Source: Symsagittifera roscoffensis
Taxonomy: Eukaryota; Xenacoelomorpha; Acoela; Convolutidae
Assembly: GCF_963678635.1 (NCBI RefSeq)
Contig: NC_087065.1
Span: 38,095,888 to 38,159,887, forward strand
DNA length: 64,000 bases
Direction of reading: 5' to 3'
The notes under the pieces are model-generated. The model was not told the DNA's origin and searched no databases. It was given only the letters and a program-made list of their open reading frames with translations. Shown piece by piece: positions 59,228 through 64,000 of this stretch. Both the position numbers and the translations under genes were made by a program. The stretch's first letter is position 1. Each line of letters opens with the position of its first letter.

Positions 59228-61775
59228 CAAACACTCTTTAAAATAAATCTATTGGCAACTTAACCGAACAAAAAAAGTTGGCGGATACCTTAGCAACGTG
59301 TCTTAATTATTAGAACCTCACTTTTCTTACAATTTTTTTAAAGCCGTAAGCTCGGTAAACCATATATTCAATAGCTCTACACTTTGAACTTCACTGGATG
59401 TGGTTCTACTGAAGTAAAAAAAAGCTGGGATGTGGGACGAAGTGGAGAGCAACGTAATTGACAGCCACAAAATTTAGAAGTTTAGCCCAGCCTGCAATTG
59501 CGAGATGGAGAGGATTCTTTTATCGATTACCCAGCAGAGGAATGTTTTTTATTTCTGCAACAAAAGGGCCACTCTCCAAGAGCAAGCAACGATCCAGAGC
59601 AGCTCAATGAAAATCTGAAGACGCATCAGAGTACAGAGTTTGAGTTAAAGTCTCTGCAATTGGTAGTGACTCACAAGTAAAGACTGGCAGAACTGATTGG
59701 CAAAAATAGGGGCAACCAACGAAAACTATTGGAAACAAGGAGGAAAGCAAGATCAAGACAAAATTGAGGAAGAGTTAGCGCTTTTAAAACCGGGATTAGA
59801 TCAGCGAGAATTGTTTTGTTTTGCGCTTTGTGAGTTTTAATCACTCTTGGCCTGCAAAACAGTGTCTACATTACTACTGCCTTCTATATGTTCAAAATAC
59901 TTTTAAAGAAGAAGGCAAACTTGTAAAGTTGTCATAGATTAATTTAGGTTTTTCTAAAATAAATAACTATCTGTCCATAGATTGAAACTTTAGAGAAAAT
60001 GTCTGAAAAACAATTTTATACCAAAAATTTTGAAGTTTAGAGTCCCTCAGAACAGTTTTTGTTTCAGACCAAGCAGTGCATAACTTTCAGTTCTGAAATT
60101 ATCAAGAGATGAGACAATAAGGGCCAAAGAGGGCAGAAAAAGTTACGTGGAGATGGCAAAAAGGTCCAATTGCTTGTGCAGAAAGGAACTACGAGCACTT
60201 GTGCGCATTCATTTTTAATTTTGTGAAGCTTAAAATTTTGAAAACTTAAAAACAAGATAACGAAACTATATCAAAATTGGAACAAAATGTAAGAGAGACA
60301 AGATAAATTTCTTGGTGTGAGTTAATATCAATCATTTAGGGTATTAATAACACTGATCTGTCGGAGAGGGTTCATGTAAAGTTCAAAATAATCCAATCAG
60401 TGACAAGTTCAACGACAGGCTCTTTTTTGGCTAAAATTGACATTTTTCATTTACAATTGAAAAAGAAGAAAAAATTGGGTGAAACGTCAAGTGAAAATGC
60501 GGCGGTGGCCGAAACCATATGCACAGAAAAAAGATCGGAAAGATGTTGAAACGTTTTTTAAAAAAATATCGTTCTAAAAGTAATTTGTTGCTGGCTGTCT
60601 TTTTTGTTGAAAGTTTTGGTTTTTGCACAATTAGATTTTTGCATAAGTACAGAAAAAAAAATCTTTATTAAATTTTGCTCAGCTTTGAAAAAATATGCAA
60701 CCACTGATGCGATAATACTGACAACTATGAAAAATTGAGCAAAAAAGTTACTTGCCATGAAGAAAAGAAACTAGATAAAGGATCATTTGTAGTCCAATAT
60801 GAGGCCAACAGTTGTGCAACCCGCCCAATTGTACAGTTTAGCTTAGGTATACAAGGCAGAGACACCCTCATGACCATGACCAGTTGTATTAGTTTCGGGC
60901 AGCTTTTGTAAGAATCTTAAAGCGAAGTCCGCAAAAAATTTGAACAAAATTCTAAAAATACTGCTCAAGATCCGGCTGAAACTATATTAAAATTTTATGT
61001 AAAAAATAGATACCTTAAGGTCATATGATGGAAGCAGATCCGGCTGAAACTATGTAAAAAAACTGATACACCAAGGTCATTTGTGGAAGCAATTGAAATT
61101 GCCTCAAAAAAACTGTTCAGTCATGAGTCTCCTCCTATTGGAATTCAACGATCCACGATGAAATGCTTTCGAAAATTTTGGCCACCGAGTCATTTTTTCA
61201 GGGGTTAAGATTCATGGTATGTTCACTTTGAAAATTTAGCAATGGGCGCTTCTCCCGTGGTGGTTTTTGGAAATACATAGTTGATTGAGTATTAGTTTGC
61301 CCGATACAAGAAAGACTGGAGGAGACGGATGTAGAATCACTGGATGACTAGAATGGCTTGTGCCTATGCTGCAGCGGGAAAATAAATGTAGAATGAAGGT
61401 TGCAGATACCGAAAATGTTATCTTTTTATTTGCGAAAAAAATTTTCAACGATGTATACGCATCAAAAACCGAAATGATCTGGTATTGTTTAATTTTGCTT
61501 TTTTATTCATCAACATGTCTCCAATATGTCTAAATCATGTCAATGTTTTTAATAAACACATGTCTCAATCGAATTTATTGTTCAGAAAACTCCAAAAATA
61601 AACGATTAAAAATCCTCATTCAATTTTACAGCTCAAAACTATTTTCATCGGATGAAAAATCTTAGAGGTAATTTGTTATGGCTCAGAACAAGATCTGAGG
61701 AGAAATACTGATGAGAAGTAATATTCAAAATCTGATTCAATTAGCTCCGAAATTGTTTGAAATTTATTTTTTTTC
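59228..61775 (+). repeat. array unit i, full length, last complete unit
   Basis: Ends at the A/T-rich stretch 61760-61775, where instead of the short stub seen in other units a longer non-LTR element follows. The first segment is open at 59498-59680. Confidence 0.82.
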
Positions 61776-62965
61776 AGCCCTACATTGAAATCAGTTTTCT
61801 TTCCCGATGATAATTTAGATATTAATCAAATTCATCTCCGAGATTTCTTCCAGGTTCACAGGTTATTTCTGATCGGAAGGCTATAATTCGGCCTCTGGTG
61901 ATCAGTTTTTTTTGGACGTTCATCACGTCAATCAATAGACAGTGTGTTGGACACTTCAGATGCCCATAGTTTATCCAGTTTTGCTTTAAATGTGTTAACA
62001 GTGTTTCTTGATATCATCACTTCTGGTAGTGAATTCCAGTCATTGATTGCTCCTTTGGTGAAGAGTTGTTTTTTGAGGTGGTCCTAGTCTTTCTGGTGAT
62101 TATTTTGTAAGGGTTTCCTCGTGTGTCCGTTTATTTATTTGAGTAAAGTCCTTCAGTTGCTGGCACATCACAAACTCTGTGTAGGCTTTTGTAAGCTTGA
62201 TTTATTCTACGACGCTTTCTCTTCTTTTTGAGATTTGGGAAGTTCAAAAAACCTTTAGATTGTTTGAAGAGCTAAATTCGCGTATGCTTGGACTAGACTT
62301 GGTGTACATTTTAGTCAATGACCTTATCTATCTTGAAGTATGGATTCCTACCCTGTTTTGCGTACTCTGGGTGGGGTTTCACTAATGCCTTGTACAGGGT
62401 CGTCAAAATGTCTTTGCTCAGGTTCAGAAAAATTTTCCACATCATTACTACCATACTGTTCGCCAGTTTCGTTTTCTTGGCAATGTGTTCTCGAAACGAT
62501 AAATTTTTATGCAAATTAACTCTTAGGTATTTATTAGTTTCCACGTTACTTAGGTTTGATTTACTACCACCCAGAGTGTAGTTACGTTCCTGTAATTTTT
62601 CTGTCGTTGTAAATTTAGTGTGTGTGTCATTTTGAGACGTTAAACTTCATCAGGCCACCTTTTTCCCATTTTGATGTTACGTTTAGGTCGTACTGCAGTT
62701 TGTTTGTTTCGTCTTCTGGTGTACTCGATCTATATATTTACGCATTGTCTGCATATAAAAAAATTGGGACTCAAATCCATCCCCCATTGAGTTGATTAAG
62801 CATAAACATTATTGGTTCTAGGACATATCCTTGAGGCACAACGCTTATGAGGCACAACGAAGGCACGGGCGCCCAATTCGAGTAACTTTCTTTTGCCACG
62901 ACGCGTTGCTTGCTTCCAGTCAGGAAGTCGATTATCCACATTAGAGTGTTTCCTCTAATCACGAT
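61776..62965 (-). mobile_element. 5'-truncated CR1/Jockey-type non-LTR retrotransposon, degenerate
   Basis: The minus strand encodes the end of a non-LTR reverse transcriptase. It has WIIDFLTG.KQRVV and VPQGYVLEPIMF (62771-62962; usual motif VPQGSVLGP), then the catalytic box near 62744-62755 reading YADN in place of YADD. A thumb region follows (KYLRV...LSFREHI..KTKLANS, 62311-62544), and near 62000 the family's C-terminal INDWNSLPE block. Several frameshifts and the lost Asp make it inactive. The 3' end is an A-rich tract adjoining array unit i; the 5' end is cut at 62965, typical of incomplete reverse transcription. No target duplication is evident. Confidence 0.85.
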
Positions 62966-63413
62966 TCTTGAAAATCTGAAGCCGCATCAGAGTACAGAGT
63001 TTGAGTTAAAGTCTATGCAATTGGCAGTGACTCACAAGTAAAGACTGGCAGAACCAATTGGCAAATAGGGGTAACCAACAAAAACTGTTGGAAACGAGGA
63101 GGAAAGCAAAATTAAGACAAAATCGAGGAAGAGATAGCGCTTTAAAAACCGGGATGTGATCAGCGATAATTGTTTTGTTTTGCGCTTTGTGAGTTTTAAT
63201 TACTCTTGGCCTGCAAAACATTGACTACCATACTACTGGCTTCTATATGTTCAAAATAATGTTGCAGAAAAAAACAAACTTGGAAAGTTGTCATAGAATA
63301 ATTTAGGTTTTTCTAAAATGTATAAATATCTGTCCATAGATTGAAACTTCTGAGAAAATGTCTGAAAAACAATTCTATACAAAAGTTTTTGAAATTTAGA
63401 GTCCTTTTATTCA
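62966..63413 (+). repeat. array unit j, fragment between two retroelement copies
   Basis: Corresponds to the unit from GAAAATCTGAAGACGCATCAG to GAAATTTAGAGTCC. It is diverged from the main array and cut on both sides by non-LTR sequence. About 400 bases of unit are missing between unit i and this fragment. Confidence 0.8.
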
Positions 63414-64000
63414 GTCCTACATTGAAATCAGTTTACTTTCCCGGTGATAATTTAGAATTTCACTTCCGAACATTCTTCCAGCTTCACAAATTCTTTCTGA
63501 TCTGAAGGCTATGATTCAGCTTCTGGCGATCAGTTCTTTTTTGGACGTCCATGACGTCAATCAAGTGACAGTGTTTTGTACATTTCAGATGCCCATAGTT
63601 TATCCAGTTTTGCTTTAAATGTGTAAACAGTGTTTCTTGATATCATCGCTTCTGGTAATGAATTCCAGTTATTGATTGCTGCTTTGGTGAAAAGTTGTTC
63701 TTTGAGGTGGTTCTAGTCTTTCTGGTGATTATGTTGTAAGGGTTTCCTCGCATATCCGTTTATTTAATTGGGAAAAGTCCTTCAGTTGCTGCCACATCCT
63801 AAATTCCGTGTAAAAGTTTTTAAGCTTAAATTATTCTACCACGCTTTCTCTTTTGTTTTTGGAGATTTGGGAAGTTCAGAACCTTTAGTCTGTTTGAATA
63901 ACTAAATTTGCGTTTGCCTGGGACTAGACTCGTTGTGCTTTGTTGTACATTTTTGCCAATGACCTTATCTATCTTGAGTTATGGATTCCAAGCTTGTTTT
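63414..64000 (-). mobile_element. second non-LTR retrotransposon copy, runs off the window
   Basis: Matches 61776-62370 with substitutions and small indels throughout, same orientation. It has the same 3' terminus (CTGATTTCAATGTAGGACTGAA on the minus strand, then T/A-rich unit sequence) and the WNSLPE region near 63650. Only the reverse-transcriptase C-terminal part is within the window. Confidence 0.8.

Larger units (their letters stand above)
43691..61775 (+). repeat. tandem array of about 2.57-kb units with decayed coding segments
   Basis: Head-to-tail units starting at 43691, 46248, 48812, 51377, 53951, (55771), (56735) and 59228; units c to e are almost identical. Each unit carries the same plus-strand coding-like segments in order: an acidic/Gln-rich segment (LFLQQKGHSPR...DPEQLNENL...LAVTHK), a WRWQKGPIACAERNYEH segment, a Lys-rich segment ending SALKKYATTDAMILT, a segment with VVQYEANRWATRP and GIQGRDTLMTM, and a segment ending SWYV.LENLAMGASP. 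Shared stops and shifts break them in every unit. The family is not recognised; it could be a decayed gene or a mobile or viral element. Units end with a stub of the non-LTR element found at 61776. Confidence 0.85.

Noticed and set aside
45178-61448. Recurrent minus-strand frames of about 70 codons in each array unit
   Set aside because: They are complements of the plus-strand segments, which have more balanced composition and more consistent order.
43691-63413. CRISPR array or other spaced short repeats
   Set aside because: The repeats are kilobase-long contiguous units in a eukaryotic genome; no short repeat/spacer pattern exists.

Overview
The window is AT-rich animal nuclear DNA. The genes have short exons, GT-AG introns and no operon structure. 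Two genes have TATA boxes paired with TCATTT initiators, which resemble arthropod core promoters, so an arthropod is my best guess. The species cannot be told from the sequence. Most of the window is repeats and recent tandem duplications, and only two loci look like ordinary functional genes.

Region 1 (1-18.3 kb) is a decaying cluster of cathepsin L-like cysteine proteases on the minus strand. One gene is complete (13419-15184, three exons, 336 residues, catalytic C141/H282/N303). A second keeps its promoter and exons 1 and 2, but its third exon breaks off at a Ty3/BEL-type integrase fragment (2352-4137). A 4.98-kb tandem duplication adds another exon 2 (2039-2327). A fourth copy is only an exon-2 scrap (17431-17600) fused by deletion to upstream DNA. 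Several repeat families lie between and inside these genes: a candidate Helitron-like family (R1), a long repeat with tRNA-like boxes (R2), a MITE family with 8-bp target duplications, and a 283-bp near-perfect palindrome.

Region 2 (21.2-28.7 kb) holds one gene on the plus strand, the LDL-receptor-family chaperone RAP (LRPAP1). It has four exons, encodes 408 residues and ends in PDEL. Its 5.5-kb second intron is full of repeats.

Region 3 (27.06-45.1 kb) is a head-to-tail tandem duplication of about 8.65 kb. It repeats the last two LRPAP1 exons without a coding change and carries along a 381-bp foldback element with TTA flanks, a 111-bp foldback, a 118-bp minisatellite and a decayed coding region of unknown family. 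The second copy also has an 833-bp internal tandem duplication. The left breakpoint is at a MITE terminal repeat.

Region 4 (43.7-63.4 kb) is a tandem array of about 2.57-kb units with ten complete or truncated copies (one at 34.2 kb). Each unit carries plus-strand coding-like segments of no recognised family, broken by shared stops and frameshifts, so the decay largely predates the amplification. Unit junctions carry a stub matching the 3' end of a CR1/Jockey-type non-LTR retrotransposon. Longer 5'-truncated copies of that element close the array (61776-62965 and 63414 to the window end).

The cathepsin and RAP loci have no functional link visible in the sequence. An assembly that kept both haplotypes could mimic the two recent tandem duplications, so read depth should be checked before any biology is built on them.
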